From WRIS01 sp050945135 (lineage in GTDB: Bacteria; Actinomycetota; Coriobacteriia; Coriobacteriales; Eggerthellaceae), in assembly GCA_050945135.1 (NCBI GenBank), contig JBMNSJ010000031.1, forward strand, positions 1-25,124: a stretch of DNA of 25,124 nt, in the 5' to 3' direction. The notes below the pieces were generated by a model. That model had not been told where the DNA came from. It searched no databases and saw only the letters and a program-made list of their open reading frames with translations. The position numbers and the translations under genes were made by a program. Positions 1 to 8,393 of this stretch are shown here, one piece after another. Numbering within the stretch: the first letter of the stretch is position 1; each line of letters starts with the position of its first letter.

Positions 1-10
1 GGTAGTGTCG

Positions 11-25
11 CGAATGTTGGTGTAA
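11..25. repeat. Left inverted end of the IS256 element
   Basis: CGAATGTTGGTGTAA is the exact reverse complement of 1444-1458. It lies 45 bases past the transposase stop codon. Confidence 0.8.
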
Positions 26-69
26 GAGGTCATCGCCTCAGAATCGTTACTGGAGCATCATAGCAGTTT

Positions 70-1344
70 CTAGGCAGCCCTCCTTCTTTGACCTACAGAT
101 TCCATTGCTACAGCAACCAACCTGGCGGCACGTTGCCGCTCCTCCTCTGTCGCCGGTGACGCGGTAGCAGTTGGTTTCTCCTCGTTTAGAATCGCAATTG
201 ATTCGGGTACGATGTAGCATCTCGATGACCAGTCCTCGTTGATCTCAGCACACACTGCACCGATCAGACGGATGAGGGATTTGGTGGAGGGAAACACCTG
301 TACCACACGGCTACGTCTCTTGATCTCGCGGTTCGTGCGTTCCTGCACGTTGTTTGTCCTCAGACGCCTGTGATGTTCGATGGGGAAATCCAGATAGGCC
401 AGCGCGTCGGCCTCTGCTTCCTCAAGGAGTCCAGCAGCATTACTGCTCATCTTGGCGATCTCATCAATCGCCACATGGTAAGCCTCGCGCACCATGACGG
501 GATCGCTTTCCCTGAACACCGCCTGCAGGGCACATCCAGCCATCGCCCGTTGCCGTCTGGTCTTAAGCAGCGAGCAGACGTTGCGCTCCAGATGGACGAT
601 GCAACGTTGCCAGGCAGATCCCGGAAAGCACTCTGCGATGGCCCGCTTCAGGCCCTCGTGGGCATCTGATGTGACGCACTGCACGCCATTCACTCCACGC
701 GCTCTCAGGTTCTTCAGAAAACCCAACCAGGAACCGTATGATTCGGTATCCACGCAATCAAAACCCACGAAACGGCGGATTCCGTCGGTACCGCAGGCGA
801 TTGCGGTGACGGCAGCCATGGATGAGACATGTCCATCCTCACGGGCCTTGATGTAGGTGGCATCGATCCAAAGATACGGGAACTCGAGTTCGACGAACTC
901 CTGAGTCTGTAGGTCAGCTACTTCCTCGTCAAGCACCTCGCAGATGCGACTGACCTGACTGGCGCTCATGCGTCTCACGCCCAGCTTGGCGGCCACCTTC
1001 TCTATCTTTCGCGTGGAGACACCGGTCGCATACATCTCGGCTACGGCTGCAACCACAGCCCGATCGGTACGCGAGTAGCGGTTGATCATGTCGTCTGGGA
1101 AGTAGCTGCCCATGCGCAACTTGGGGACTTTCATGGTGATCTCGCCCACGCTGGTGGAGAGCTTGCGCTCACGGTAGCCGTTCCTGGAGTTGCCATCCTC
1201 GCAGAGCATATCGGCCTGTGCGGCCATGATCTCGTTGACGAGTGTCTCGACAAGGGTCCGTCCAAGTTCACGTAGATCAAGCATCCCATCGTCAAACCGT
1301 GGCATATCGGTCATCGATTCGGGTAAAGTGTTCATTGCGGTCAT
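70..1344 (-). CDS. IS256-family transposase
   Basis: This 424-residue DDE transposase of the mutator/IS256 family would catalyse cut-and-paste or copy-paste movement of the surrounding element. Visible family marks are the N-terminal segment RNGYRERKL with VPKLR, a first acidic residue in WIDATYIK, a second in TSDAHEGL, the CIVHLERN stretch, and the C-terminal NNVQERTNREIKRR segment holding the catalytic Glu. Length is normal and there is no internal break, so it is probably active. A purine-rich site (AAGGAAGG) lies only two bases before the first ATG; the in-frame ATG three codons later (1335) has better spacing and may be the real start. Confidence 0.93.
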   Translation of the reverse strand: MTAMNTLPESMTDMPRFDDGMLDLRELGRTLVETLVNEIMAAQADMLCEDGNSRNGYRERKLSTSVGEITMKVPKLRMGSYFPDDMINRYSRTDRAVVAAVAEMYATGVSTRKIEKVAAKLGVRRMSASQVSRICEVLDEEVADLQTQEFVELEFPYLWIDATYIKAREDGHVSSMAAVTAIACGTDGIRRFVGFDCVDTESYGSWLGFLKNLRARGVNGVQCVTSDAHEGLKRAIAECFPGSAWQRCIVHLERNVCSLLKTRRQRAMAGCALQAVFRESDPVMVREAYHVAIDEIAKMSSNAAGLLEEAEADALAYLDFPIEHHRRLRTNNVQERTNREIKRRSRVVQVFPSTKSLIRLIGAVCAEINEDWSSRCYIVPESIAILNEEKPTATASPATEEERQRAARLVAVAMESVGQRRRAA

Positions 1345-1443
1345 CGCCTTCCTTTGAATCCGTTTTCGTGGTAGTTAACAGATTCTAGACGATGACCGTA
1401 TCTTCATGTTCAGGCTGGCTCAGCCTTCAAATCAAATTTCTCT

Positions 1444-1458
1444 TTACACCAACATTCG
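1444..1458. repeat. Right inverted end of the IS256 element
   Basis: TTACACCAACATTCG matches the left end in inverse orientation. Open reading in an ABC transporter frame begins within a few bases to its right, so this is the insertion junction. Confidence 0.8.
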
Positions 1459-1464
1459 GCACGC

Positions 1465-1623
1465 GATCGTCTGAACACGATAGAGTCTGCGGATCGAATT
1501 CTTGTATTGGATGCTGGTGAGCTTGTACAGGAGGGCACGCACGAAGAATTGTTACAGCAAGAAGGGGTTTATCAGCGTTTCGTGGATATACGAAAACGTG
1601 CAGAAAGCTGGGCGATTCAGTAG
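1465..1623 (+). pseudogene. ABC exporter ATPase, 3' fragment cut by the IS256 element
   Basis: The frame encodes about 52 residues of a nucleotide-binding domain C-terminus: RLNTIESADRILVLDAGEL, then VQEGTHEELL and YQRF. This is the H-loop/D-region tail of type-I exporter fusions (MsbA/LmrA-like), where the ATPase ends about 50 residues after the switch histidine. The switch His expected before RLNTI is replaced by Asp at the junction, consistent with the element having joined there. The membrane domain and Walker motifs would lie left of the element, outside this window. There is no start codon, so the remnant is presumably not expressed. Substrate cannot be inferred. Confidence 0.85.
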
Positions 1624-1968
1624 GAAGCGGTTCTTGTTTAGCCGAAAACCTCTCGTTTGCCTTTATTGGTTTGCAAATGAGTGAACGTCGCCAGAGTACG
1701 CACGATTGTTGGTTGACTCGATCGTCGATAAGCATGGTGCAAGAGAGAGTGGCTGCGCTATTGATGATGGCTCGCCAAGACGAATATGCGGCTACAGCTC
1801 TAACAATCTGACTGGTCTTGTAGGCGAAAGACGGTCAAGAAAGATACCTACATGAGGGCATCATGAAGCAAGGCGTGGCCAAGGGTGGCGGCATTCTGGC
1901 ACGAAGAAACCTATTCATGCTCCGAATATTACAGGTAGTGATTGAGTACCAAGCAACTCAAGGATATT
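1624..1968. other. Gap without a confident gene
   Basis: After the ABC fragment there is no recognisable gene. A 44-codon frame from ATG 1677 to TGA 1811 exists but has no ribosome site or recognisable product. A longer upstream extension of the next gene (from 1863) is open but looks non-coding. Confidence 0.5.
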
Positions 1969-1977
1969 TGCTATTAT
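1969..1977 (+). promoter_or_regulatory. Probable extended -10 promoter for the envelope cluster
   Basis: TGCTATTAT fits the extended -10 pattern TGnTATAAT. It sits about 42 bases before the ATG at 2019. A TTGAGT at 1942-1947 is too far away for a normal -35, so this is an inference from the -10 alone. Confidence 0.4.
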
Positions 1978-2018
1978 GGGAGCGGATATGTAGCAAAACC
2001 CCTCAGAGAAAGAAACCC

Positions 2019-2507
2019 ATGAGAGAACTCCCCAAAAATCAGCTCAATCCGAAAATCAAAAACGTATGGCGCATTAACGATGCGATTTGGACCACCCTCA
2101 CATTTGTGTGTTGCTTCGCACCATTCATGATTGCTTATGTCGCAACAGGAGATACCTGGTGTCTGGTGGTGTGTGGCATTGTCGCTGCGTTATACCTGGT
2201 TGGTCTCATTGTTTTGATTGGAGTTTTACCGCCGATACGCTATGTGCGCTGGCGTTATGAGCTCTCTCAAGATTATCTCGACATCTCGCTGGGAATTATC
2301 TGGCGTAAACGCTTCATCATCCCCTTTATCCGCGTGCAAAATACCGACACGCGGCAAGGGCCGATTCTGCGAGCCTTCAAGCTTTCTAGCGTTACGGTTT
2401 CAACCGCAGCTGGCGAACATGAAATCCCTGGGCTCGATATAGAAGTTGCAGAAGAGGTACGCGACAAGGCTGCCGAACTTGCACGCATCGCACAAGAGGA
2501 CGTCTAG
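2019..2507 (+). CDS. YdbS-like bacterial PH (bPH2) domain membrane protein
   Basis: This 162-residue protein has two hydrophobic segments (about residues 23-44 and 47-72) followed by a bacterial pleckstrin-homology-like bPH2 domain with the typical core IIPFIRVQNTDTRQG and LSSVTVSTAAGEHEIPG. YdbS of Bacillus subtilis has the same layout and length and pairs with YdbT in resistance to a cell-envelope antibiotic; by analogy this one acts in the membrane, but its ligand is unknown. The ATG at 2019 is chosen because it gives family length and the preceding frame back to 1863 lacks family similarity. A YdbT-like gene begins one base after its stop, so the two are translationally linked. Confidence 0.85.
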   Translation: MRELPKNQLNPKIKNVWRINDAIWTTLTFVCCFAPFMIAYVATGDTWCLVVCGIVAALYLVGLIVLIGVLPPIRYVRWRYELSQDYLDISLGIIWRKRFIIPFIRVQNTDTRQGPILRAFKLSSVTVSTAAGEHEIPGLDIEVAEEVRDKAAELARIAQEDV

Positions 2508-2508
2508 C

Positions 2509-4662
2509 ATGAACGACGTCAATCAGCAGCCCGATCAATCACAACAGCCAACGCAAGAGCCGCCTGTGGCGCAGCCCGCAGCTCCGCAGGCGCCCGCAGC
2601 TCAGCAACCTACGCAAGAGCCGCCTGTGGCGCAGCCCGCACCTCAGCAGGCGCCCGCAGCTCAGCAGCCCAATCAAACAAATTTGCCGCCTCAACCGCCG
2701 CAGTATGCACAAGCTGCAGATCAGCAAGTGCAGCAGCAACCGTATTATCAACAACCAGTAGGGCAGCAAGCGCAATACTACGAACAACAACACATGCCAC
2801 CCCAGCAACACGACCCGCAGCAGGTTGCGCCACAGCAGTATTTTGACCCGCAGCAAATGCCACCGCAACCTGGCCAGCCGCCACTGGGCTACGCCACGCA
2901 GCCCGCGCCGCAACAAGTACCTCAGCCCGATCAGCAACAGCCTGGTCAGCCGCCTCAGTATCACGTACACCATTCTTACGTGTGGCTCGGCAGTGTTTCG
3001 ATAGTCTTCTCCGTATTCATCGTCTTCCTCTTTGCGGGAGGCCCTGTCGCACTCAGCGGAGAGCTTGCTTCACTGGGAGGAGGCATGCTTGCCCTGGTTG
3101 GTGTCTTTGTGCTCTTTCTGCTTATCGTGGGTGCAGTCATCGGATACATGGTGCTGTCATGGAAGCATCTCTACTTTGAGCTGGGAGAAAAAGAATTCAG
3201 CCTCTACTCTGGCATTCTCAACAAAAAGCGCATCCACATTCCTTACCAGCGCGTTCAGTCGGTTAACCAGCGAGCTTCCCTCATTCAGCGTTTGCTGGGT
3301 GTGTGTACGGTAAACATTGATACCGCAGGTGGTGCGGCAAATAAAGCGGTAACAGTCCCTTATTTGCAAAACTTTGTGGCAGAATGGCTACGCGCCGAAC
3401 TCTTCTCGAGAAAGCAATTCATTCTCTCCGCCCAAGCTTCTGAGCAAGGCACCGCAGCTGCAGCCAAAACCGCTGGTCGTATGGATAATGTGCTGGACGC
3501 ACCTGCAGAAATCATGAACGATGTTCGCGGGGTATTTGGTGGAGGCATGGTAGATACCGGAGTGGTTACCTACGAATATGGCTTGAGCAACAAGGAGTTA
3601 TTCTTCACCGGGCTTTCAAACAACACAGGAGCAATACTTGCAGTATCAGCCGCTATCGCTTCGATTTTTGGCGTCATGAGCAACGTGCTCGAGACAGGTC
3701 TCGGGCGCTATATCTATAACGAAGGTGTAGCCCTGGCTACAAGTGCTTTCGCTGATCAACTCATCTGGTTTGTCGTTGGCTCAATCATCGCTTTTATGGC
3801 AGTCATTTGGCTATTTTCAATTGTTGGAACGTGCATATCCTACGGTGGGTTCAAGGCCAAAAGACGTGGAACACGCATCGAGGTTGAGCACGGGCTTTTG
3901 CAGCATCGTTTTCATGGTGTTGATATCGATCGCGTGCAATCAGTCATCATCAAGCAGAGTTTTATCAGGCGCCTCATTGGCTACTGCGAACTTTCTCTTG
4001 GGAAAATTGACGCAGTCGAAGCATCATCGAAAGACTCACAAGAACAAGCGCAGCTTCAGCAAGGCATTATCGTGCATCCTTTCGTTAAGATGAGCCGCGT
4101 ACCCGAAATTCTTGCTGGCTTAACACCCGAGTTTGCCGATGTTCCAACCGAGCAAATCGCTCTGCCCAAGGTTTCCAAACGAAGGGCACTCATCAGGCGC
4201 GTTATCCTTCACGGAGTTGGTTTTTGGCTGGCCATAATAACCGCCGTCATCCAAATCCTTGCAAACAACTTTGGTCCTATAAACGATCCCGAGTTCTTTA
4301 CCGCCCTCAGCTATTTCAACATGGGAGCAATCGGCGCATACATCCTTTGCGCAATCATCATGGTACTCAATATCATTGGCGCGCTGATGTGGTTTAAAGG
4401 CTCGAGCTTTGCCTACAATCGCCGCTTCATGCAGATTACCAATGGTGGATTCTCGCGTGCCAGCATTAGCTTTCCGCGCAAAAAGATTCAGTTCGGTTTT
4501 ACGCGCTCAAATCCGCTGCAGCGGGGCTCACGCGTTGCAACCATCAACGCCCGGACAGCGGCAGGTGTCGGGGGTACCACAGTCCGCCTTCTCGACGTTG
4601 ATGAAAAAGAAGCAGAGAAGTGGCTCGATTGGGTACGACCCGGTCAAAGTGTGGTAGAGTAA
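2509..4662 (+). CDS. YdbT-like multi-bPH2 membrane protein with a Q/P/A-rich N-terminus
   Basis: The start at 2509 follows AGAGGA at good spacing and one base after the previous stop. The 717-residue product begins with about 155 residues of Gln/Pro/Ala-rich low complexity, including a 60-bp tandem repeat. It then alternates hydrophobic pairs with bPH2 domains: a first with HIPYQRVQSVNQRASLIQRLLG, a second with GVDIDRVQSVIIKQSFIRRLIG, and a third with SFPRKKIQFGFTRSNPLQRG. This three-domain pattern is that of YdbT, which is normally about 490 residues; the excess is the N-terminal tail, predicted to be cytoplasmic and disordered. Function is likely envelope protection together with the YdbS-like partner. 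Ligand and mechanism are unknown. Confidence 0.88.
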   Translation: MNDVNQQPDQSQQPTQEPPVAQPAAPQAPAAQQPTQEPPVAQPAPQQAPAAQQPNQTNLPPQPPQYAQAADQQVQQQPYYQQPVGQQAQYYEQQHMPPQQHDPQQVAPQQYFDPQQMPPQPGQPPLGYATQPAPQQVPQPDQQQPGQPPQYHVHHSYVWLGSVSIVFSVFIVFLFAGGPVALSGELASLGGGMLALVGVFVLFLLIVGAVIGYMVLSWKHLYFELGEKEFSLYSGILNKKRIHIPYQRVQSVNQRASLIQRLLGVCTVNIDTAGGAANKAVTVPYLQNFVAEWLRAELFSRKQFILSAQASEQGTAAAAKTAGRMDNVLDAPAEIMNDVRGVFGGGMVDTGVVTYEYGLSNKELFFTGLSNNTGAILAVSAAIASIFGVMSNVLETGLGRYIYNEGVALATSAFADQLIWFVVGSIIAFMAVIWLFSIVGTCISYGGFKAKRRGTRIEVEHGLLQHRFHGVDIDRVQSVIIKQSFIRRLIGYCELSLGKIDAVEASSKDSQEQAQLQQGIIVHPFVKMSRVPEILAGLTPEFADVPTEQIALPKVSKRRALIRRVILHGVGFWLAIITAVIQILANNFGPINDPEFFTALSYFNMGAIGAYILCAIIMVLNIIGALMWFKGSSFAYNRRFMQITNGGFSRASISFPRKKIQFGFTRSNPLQRGSRVATINARTAAGVGGTTVRLLDVDEKEAEKWLDWVRPGQSVVE
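2551..2670 (+). repeat. 60-bp tandem duplication in the Q/P/A-rich tail
   Basis: Positions 2551-2610 and 2611-2670 are near-identical in-frame copies; the first 30 bases of each are identical. Each encodes a 20-residue unit beginning TQEPPVAQPA. Such a repeat can change copy number without breaking the frame. Confidence 0.85.
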
Positions 4663-4668
4663 ATCATT

Positions 4669-5541
4669 ATGGGAACAGGCAGCACATCAGATTCATCTAG
4701 TGGCCAGACGTCCGCTCCGGTTGTCTCTGTTATCGATGCAAAAGAGGCTCGCGCGATCAAAATGAAGAATGAAAAAGATGCGCGTTTCGAAAACCACGAA
4801 GCTCATGCGTGGACGCCTTCCCAGTTCAAACCAAGCGATTACGAGCAACTCAAGCTCATGACCAACGCGCGCTCAAACACCTCGGCTAATGCCACGCAGA
4901 AAGAGCGCAATGTCCGTGAATACACGCTTGGTGAAGAAATCGCTAACTCTATCACTCATGGCATTGGGGCGCTGCTATCCATCGCGGCAATACCTCTGAT
5001 TATTCGGGCATCTCTTGACGATGGCGGCGGCATCTTTTTGTTCGCGGGCTTGGTGTATGTCATAACCATGCTTCTCGAATACACCATGTCAACGCTCTAT
5101 CATGCAATCGCAGTCGAAAAAGCCAAGAAGATATTTAAGATTTTGGATCACAGCTGCATCTACCTATTTATTGCGGGGTCTTACACGCCATTCTGCCTGA
5201 TAACCCTTGCCGATGTTGGAGGCATGTGGCTCTGCATTTTTGTGTGGGCAGTCGCGCTTATTGGTGTCGCCTGCGAAGCTTTTTGGGTGTTTCGCCCACG
5301 CTGGATATCGGCAGTGCTCTACCTCTTATTGGGCTGGAGCGTGGTGTGGTTTATTCCGCAGTTAATCGAGCTTCTTCCCACAGCAGGCCTTTGGCTCTTG
5401 GTTGGCGGCGGCATTTGCTACAGCATTGGCTGTATATTCTACGTTCTCAAGAAAATTCCTTATATGCACTCCATCTTCCACCTTTTCGTTCTTGCAGGCT
5501 CTATCTGCCAGTTCTTGGCGATACTCCTCTTCATTATGTGA
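4669..5541 (+). CDS. Hemolysin III / PAQR family membrane protein
   Basis: The product has about seven hydrophobic helices from residue 93 to 290 and the family metal-site pattern: His97 in NSITHGIGA, His145 in STLYHA, Asp160-His161 in ILDHSCIYLFIAGSYTPF, and His267/His271 in HSIFHLF. These are hallmarks of the PAQR/YqfA (hemolysin III) family, integral membrane proteins tied to membrane-lipid homeostasis; the haemolysin name is historical. An N-terminal extension of about 85 charged polar residues is longer than usual, so a later start (for example Met32) is possible. It starts six bases after the bPH2 gene stops, consistent with one operon. Confidence 0.9.
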   Translation: MGTGSTSDSSSGQTSAPVVSVIDAKEARAIKMKNEKDARFENHEAHAWTPSQFKPSDYEQLKLMTNARSNTSANATQKERNVREYTLGEEIANSITHGIGALLSIAAIPLIIRASLDDGGGIFLFAGLVYVITMLLEYTMSTLYHAIAVEKAKKIFKILDHSCIYLFIAGSYTPFCLITLADVGGMWLCIFVWAVALIGVACEAFWVFRPRWISAVLYLLLGWSVVWFIPQLIELLPTAGLWLLVGGGICYSIGCIFYVLKKIPYMHSIFHLFVLAGSICQFLAILLFIM

Positions 5542-5569
5542 GATGGGGCAAAGGGGTGAAGCAACATAA

Positions 5570-6913
5570 ATGGAGATAGGAATTAGCATCATTGTTACGT
5601 TCCTGCTTGTTTTGGTAATTGGATATTTCTCGATATCGGAAGCGGCGCTCGGTAATGCCAAAAAGGCACTTCTTCAAAAAGAAGCAGACGAGGGCAACAA
5701 GCGCGCAAAACTCGCTTCGACGCTTACAAACAATCCTCATAAGCTTTCGGTTACCATCCAGGTAGCAATCACGCTGTGCGGCTTTTTTGCTGCGGTGGTA
5801 GCTGCCATAAATCTTGCCTCTCCGCTTGCTGTATGGCTGACAAGCTTCAACATCGGCTGGCTAAGCGCAAGCGCATTAATAATCGCGCCCGTGCTCATAA
5901 CGCTTTGCATCTCTTTTCTCGGTGTCGTGCTCGGATACCTCTTGCCTCAGCGCATTGCCCTCGTGCAATCCGAAAAAGTTGCCAAGATGGTCGCGCGACC
6001 CGTTTCTTTATTCAGCTTGATTCTTTCTCCGCTGGCGAGCTTCGCAACACTTTGCACCAATGGTCTTGCAAAGCTTTTCCGCGTGAAAACCGTCGAAGAT
6101 AATCAGCCAATTTCTGAAGAGGAAATCAAGCATCTTGTTACCGATGCCGCAGAGCTGCTCGACGACGAAAAGCGCATGATTCATGAGATTATCGACCTGG
6201 GCGACACTATGGTCCGTGAGGTTATGACGCCTCGCGTTGACATGATTTTGGTTGAGGATGTCGAAACAGTGCAGCAGGCAATCGACCGCATGCGCGGAAC
6301 GGGGTACTCGCGTTTGCCGGTCTATCACGAGGATTACGATCGCATTATTGGAATCGCGTATTTCAAGGATTTGGTCACGCCGCTCATGGAAGGCAAAGAA
6401 GACGAACCTGTCGAAAAGTATGCCTTCGAGGCCTTTTATGTACCAGAAACGAAGGAAATATATCCGCTTCTCTCAGAAATGCAAACAAATCGTCAACAGA
6501 TGGCTATCGTTGTAGACGAGTATGGTGGCACCGATGGTTTAATAACCGTCGAGGATATCATCGAGGAAATCGTGGGCGAGATTATTGACGAGTCGGACCC
6601 CGATGACAAATACCTGACACCACTTTCAGATGATGAGTGGTTAGTTGATGGGCGATATCCTTGTGACGATTCGGTCGAACTGGGATGGCCCGTCGAAGAG
6701 TCAGGCGAATATGAAACCATTGCGGGTTGGTTGATGGACACCTTAGATTCAGTTCCAAAAGTGGGCGAGGAGCTTGAAATCAAAGGGTACTCCTTTAAGA
6801 TTCAGTCCATGAGGCGTCATCGTATTTCTATTATCCGTGTGAAACGGCTGCAGGCAGAAGAAGTCCCTGATGTAGAAGAAAACGAAACTGAACGCGAAGA
6901 GGATGCGTCTTAG
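5570..6913 (+). CDS. CNNM / HlyC-CorC family transporter-like protein (DUF21-CBS-CorC)
   Basis: This 447-residue protein has the full family order. An N-terminal DUF21 membrane domain (about residues 1-175, four hydrophobic segments) comes first. A CBS pair (about 205-330) follows, with the entry motif VREVMTPRVDM, the segment GYSRLPVYHEDYDRIIGI and VVDEYGGTDGLITVEDI. A CorC/HlyC C-terminal domain (about 350-430) comes last. Relatives (CNNM, CorC, YtfL, MpfA) export Mg2+ or Na+-coupled divalent ions from the cytoplasmic membrane, with ATP bound at the CBS pair. AAGGGG at 5551-5556 supports the start. It follows the PAQR gene by 28 bases, and the two families often occur together. Confidence 0.92.
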   Translation: MEIGISIIVTFLLVLVIGYFSISEAALGNAKKALLQKEADEGNKRAKLASTLTNNPHKLSVTIQVAITLCGFFAAVVAAINLASPLAVWLTSFNIGWLSASALIIAPVLITLCISFLGVVLGYLLPQRIALVQSEKVAKMVARPVSLFSLILSPLASFATLCTNGLAKLFRVKTVEDNQPISEEEIKHLVTDAAELLDDEKRMIHEIIDLGDTMVREVMTPRVDMILVEDVETVQQAIDRMRGTGYSRLPVYHEDYDRIIGIAYFKDLVTPLMEGKEDEPVEKYAFEAFYVPETKEIYPLLSEMQTNRQQMAIVVDEYGGTDGLITVEDIIEEIVGEIIDESDPDDKYLTPLSDDEWLVDGRYPCDDSVELGWPVEESGEYETIAGWLMDTLDSVPKVGEELEIKGYSFKIQSMRRHRISIIRVKRLQAEEVPDVEENETEREEDAS

Positions 6914-6961
6914 GAGAATTGATTCAGCTCTCGCGCTTGAAGCACTACGCGAGGAGTAGGC

Positions 6962-7960
6962 GTGACAACCGAGAAAAAACTATATCGTGCGCACGGAACT
7001 ATCGGTGGAGGAGTGTGCACCGGGGTTGCTGAATACCTGAAGGTTGACCCAATTGTCATTCAGATTATTACTGTCTTTCTCACGATTCTTTCGGCAGGGG
7101 TGCTTGCCGTTGCCTATGTGGCTTTGTGGATTATTTTGCCGCAAGAGCCAGATCCGGAAGCACCAGTCGACGTACAAGCCCAAGAGGTTCGATCGGACAC
7201 CTACGGTCAGGTAGATTACTCAAAGCAGCCGCAAAAAGAGTCTCAGAGCGCCAAGGCAAACGCAACAGAGGCAAGCTATGCTGCCTATTCGGGCTGTGCC
7301 CACGTTCCGCCTGAGCCCCCAAAGGGATCCGCAGAAGCGCAAGCTACCCAAAGCTACTCAAGTGCTGGTGTTTATACAGCACCGCCGCCGCCAACAGAAA
7401 AGATTCCTTATACCTACACTGCTCAACAAGGTGAAGCAGAGCATGTGCGCCAAGAAAATACGAAGAAGAGCGAATCTGGCGTACATGGCGCTGTATGGTT
7501 TGGCTTTATCTTGCTATTTGTTGGAATCTGCGCTCTCTTAGGCACCTTCGTGAGTGGTGTGGAATGGTGGCAGTTCTGGCCCCTAATCTTTGTGATTGTA
7601 GGCTTGGGACAGATGATTGTGCCTGGCAAGCGGGGGCGCAGAAAGTCTCGCTTCGCAAACGGTCTCATGCAGTTTGCCTTTGGCGCTTCTGCCCTCTTCT
7701 TTAGCCTGGGCCTCGTTACGCTTGAAAGCCTCGAGCCAATCTTTATTAACTTGTGGCCCATTCTTGTTATCGCATGTGGATTGTTTATCCTGGGCGGCGC
7801 GCTTGATACTCCGCTGATTACCTTGATAGGCTGCCTGTGCCTGATTGCTTTCTGCGTTATTGGCATTGGATGGTTTTCATATCCGGGAACTACCGATTTG
7901 ATTACGCTTACTCTGCCGACTGGACATAGTTATACGTATTCGATTAATCCATGGTTGTGA
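6962..7960 (+). CDS. PspC-domain envelope protein with LiaF-like membrane region
   Basis: The GTG start at 6962 is preceded by GAGGAG at good spacing. Residues about 4-62 form a PspC domain (KKLYRAHGTIGGGVCTGVAEY, then one long hydrophobic helix ending WIILPQEP). Residues about 63-165 are a Pro/Gln/Ala-rich linker, and residues about 173-305 form five hydrophobic segments with WWQFWPLIFVIVG and LWPILVIACGLF repeats, as in LiaI/LiaF-type sensors. PspC proteins sense membrane damage in the phage-shock response and can bind toxic secretins or anti-sigma systems. In Actinobacteria and Coriobacteriia they often stand without PspA. The next gene begins four bases after its stop. Confidence 0.87.
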   Translation: MTTEKKLYRAHGTIGGGVCTGVAEYLKVDPIVIQIITVFLTILSAGVLAVAYVALWIILPQEPDPEAPVDVQAQEVRSDTYGQVDYSKQPQKESQSAKANATEASYAAYSGCAHVPPEPPKGSAEAQATQSYSSAGVYTAPPPPTEKIPYTYTAQQGEAEHVRQENTKKSESGVHGAVWFGFILLFVGICALLGTFVSGVEWWQFWPLIFVIVGLGQMIVPGKRGRRKSRFANGLMQFAFGASALFFSLGLVTLESLEPIFINLWPILVIACGLFILGGALDTPLITLIGCLCLIAFCVIGIGWFSYPGTTDLITLTLPTGHSYTYSINPWL

Positions 7961-7964
7961 TCTA

Positions 7965-8393
7965 GTGAACAAAAAGAATCCCCAACAATCAACCGCTGCA
8001 CAAATCGGAATCCTTGCTGGAGCCGTACTGATTTTCTTTGGGATTATTAAGCTGCTCGAGCATTTCTTTGGTTCAAGTTGGTGGGGCACCGTCGAACGTG
8101 TGTGGAGTACCTTCTTATCGTTTGCTTGGCCGATAGCGCTTATTGGCATCGGAGTGTATGTAGTGTGGGCGGCAAAAACCGGCAAGTTTAAACGCGTATC
8201 AATCGATACCACAAGGCCCCTGCGGCGTAGTCAGCTCGACAAGCGCATATTAGGCGTATGCGGCGGAATTGCGGCGTATGTAAACGTCGATTCGATAATT
8301 GTACGAGTAATAGCAATCGTGTTGCTGGTGGTGTCTCCGTGGTTCACGCTGATAATGTATTTCATCGCTGCAATTCTTATGCCTAAGAGCTAG
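7965..8393 (+). CDS. Small PspC-domain membrane protein (C-terminal PspC)
   Basis: The GTG start lies four bases after the previous stop with no strong ribosome site, which suggests translational coupling. The 142 residues hold two N-terminal hydrophobic helices (about 13-35 and 48-69, with FAWPIALIGIGVYVVW) and then a PspC domain (about 83-141: LDKRILGVCGGIAAYVNVDS, helix, ILMPKS). In the upstream neighbour PspC is N-terminal and the LiaF-like helices follow; here the order is reversed. The two may act as a membrane pair in envelope-stress sensing. The PspC assignment is strong; the role is inferred. Confidence 0.85.
   Translation: MNKKNPQQSTAAQIGILAGAVLIFFGIIKLLEHFFGSSWWGTVERVWSTFLSFAWPIALIGIGVYVVWAAKTGKFKRVSIDTTRPLRRSQLDKRILGVCGGIAAYVNVDSIIVRVIAIVLLVVSPWFTLIMYFIAAILMPKS

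Larger units (their letters stand above)
5..1462 (-). mobile_element. IS256-family insertion sequence, essentially complete
   Basis: The element is delimited by inverted ends. Positions 11-25 are the exact reverse complement of 1444-1458 (TTACACCAACATTCG), and similarity continues imperfectly outward to a CAC/GTG at about 5-9 and 1460-1462. Between them lies one minus-strand transposase gene filling nearly the whole length, as usual for the IS256 (mutator-like) family of about 1.3-1.5 kb. The exact outer base and any target duplication cannot be fixed, because only four bases lie beyond the left end. The right end abuts the 3' remainder of an ABC transporter gene. Confidence 0.85.

Noticed and set aside
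1677..1811. 44-residue open frame after the ABC fragment
   Set aside because: No ribosome site, no recognisable motif, and it starts 54 bases after a truncated gene; chance is likelier.
1863..2018. N-terminal extension of the YdbS-like protein from 1863
   Set aside because: It adds 52 residues without family similarity, spans the likely promoter, and the start at 2019 gives normal family length.
2539..2973. Minus-strand Leu/Arg-rich open frames across the Q/P/A tail
   Set aside because: They are antisense products of the CAG/CCG-rich repeats, with no ribosome site and no recognisable protein.
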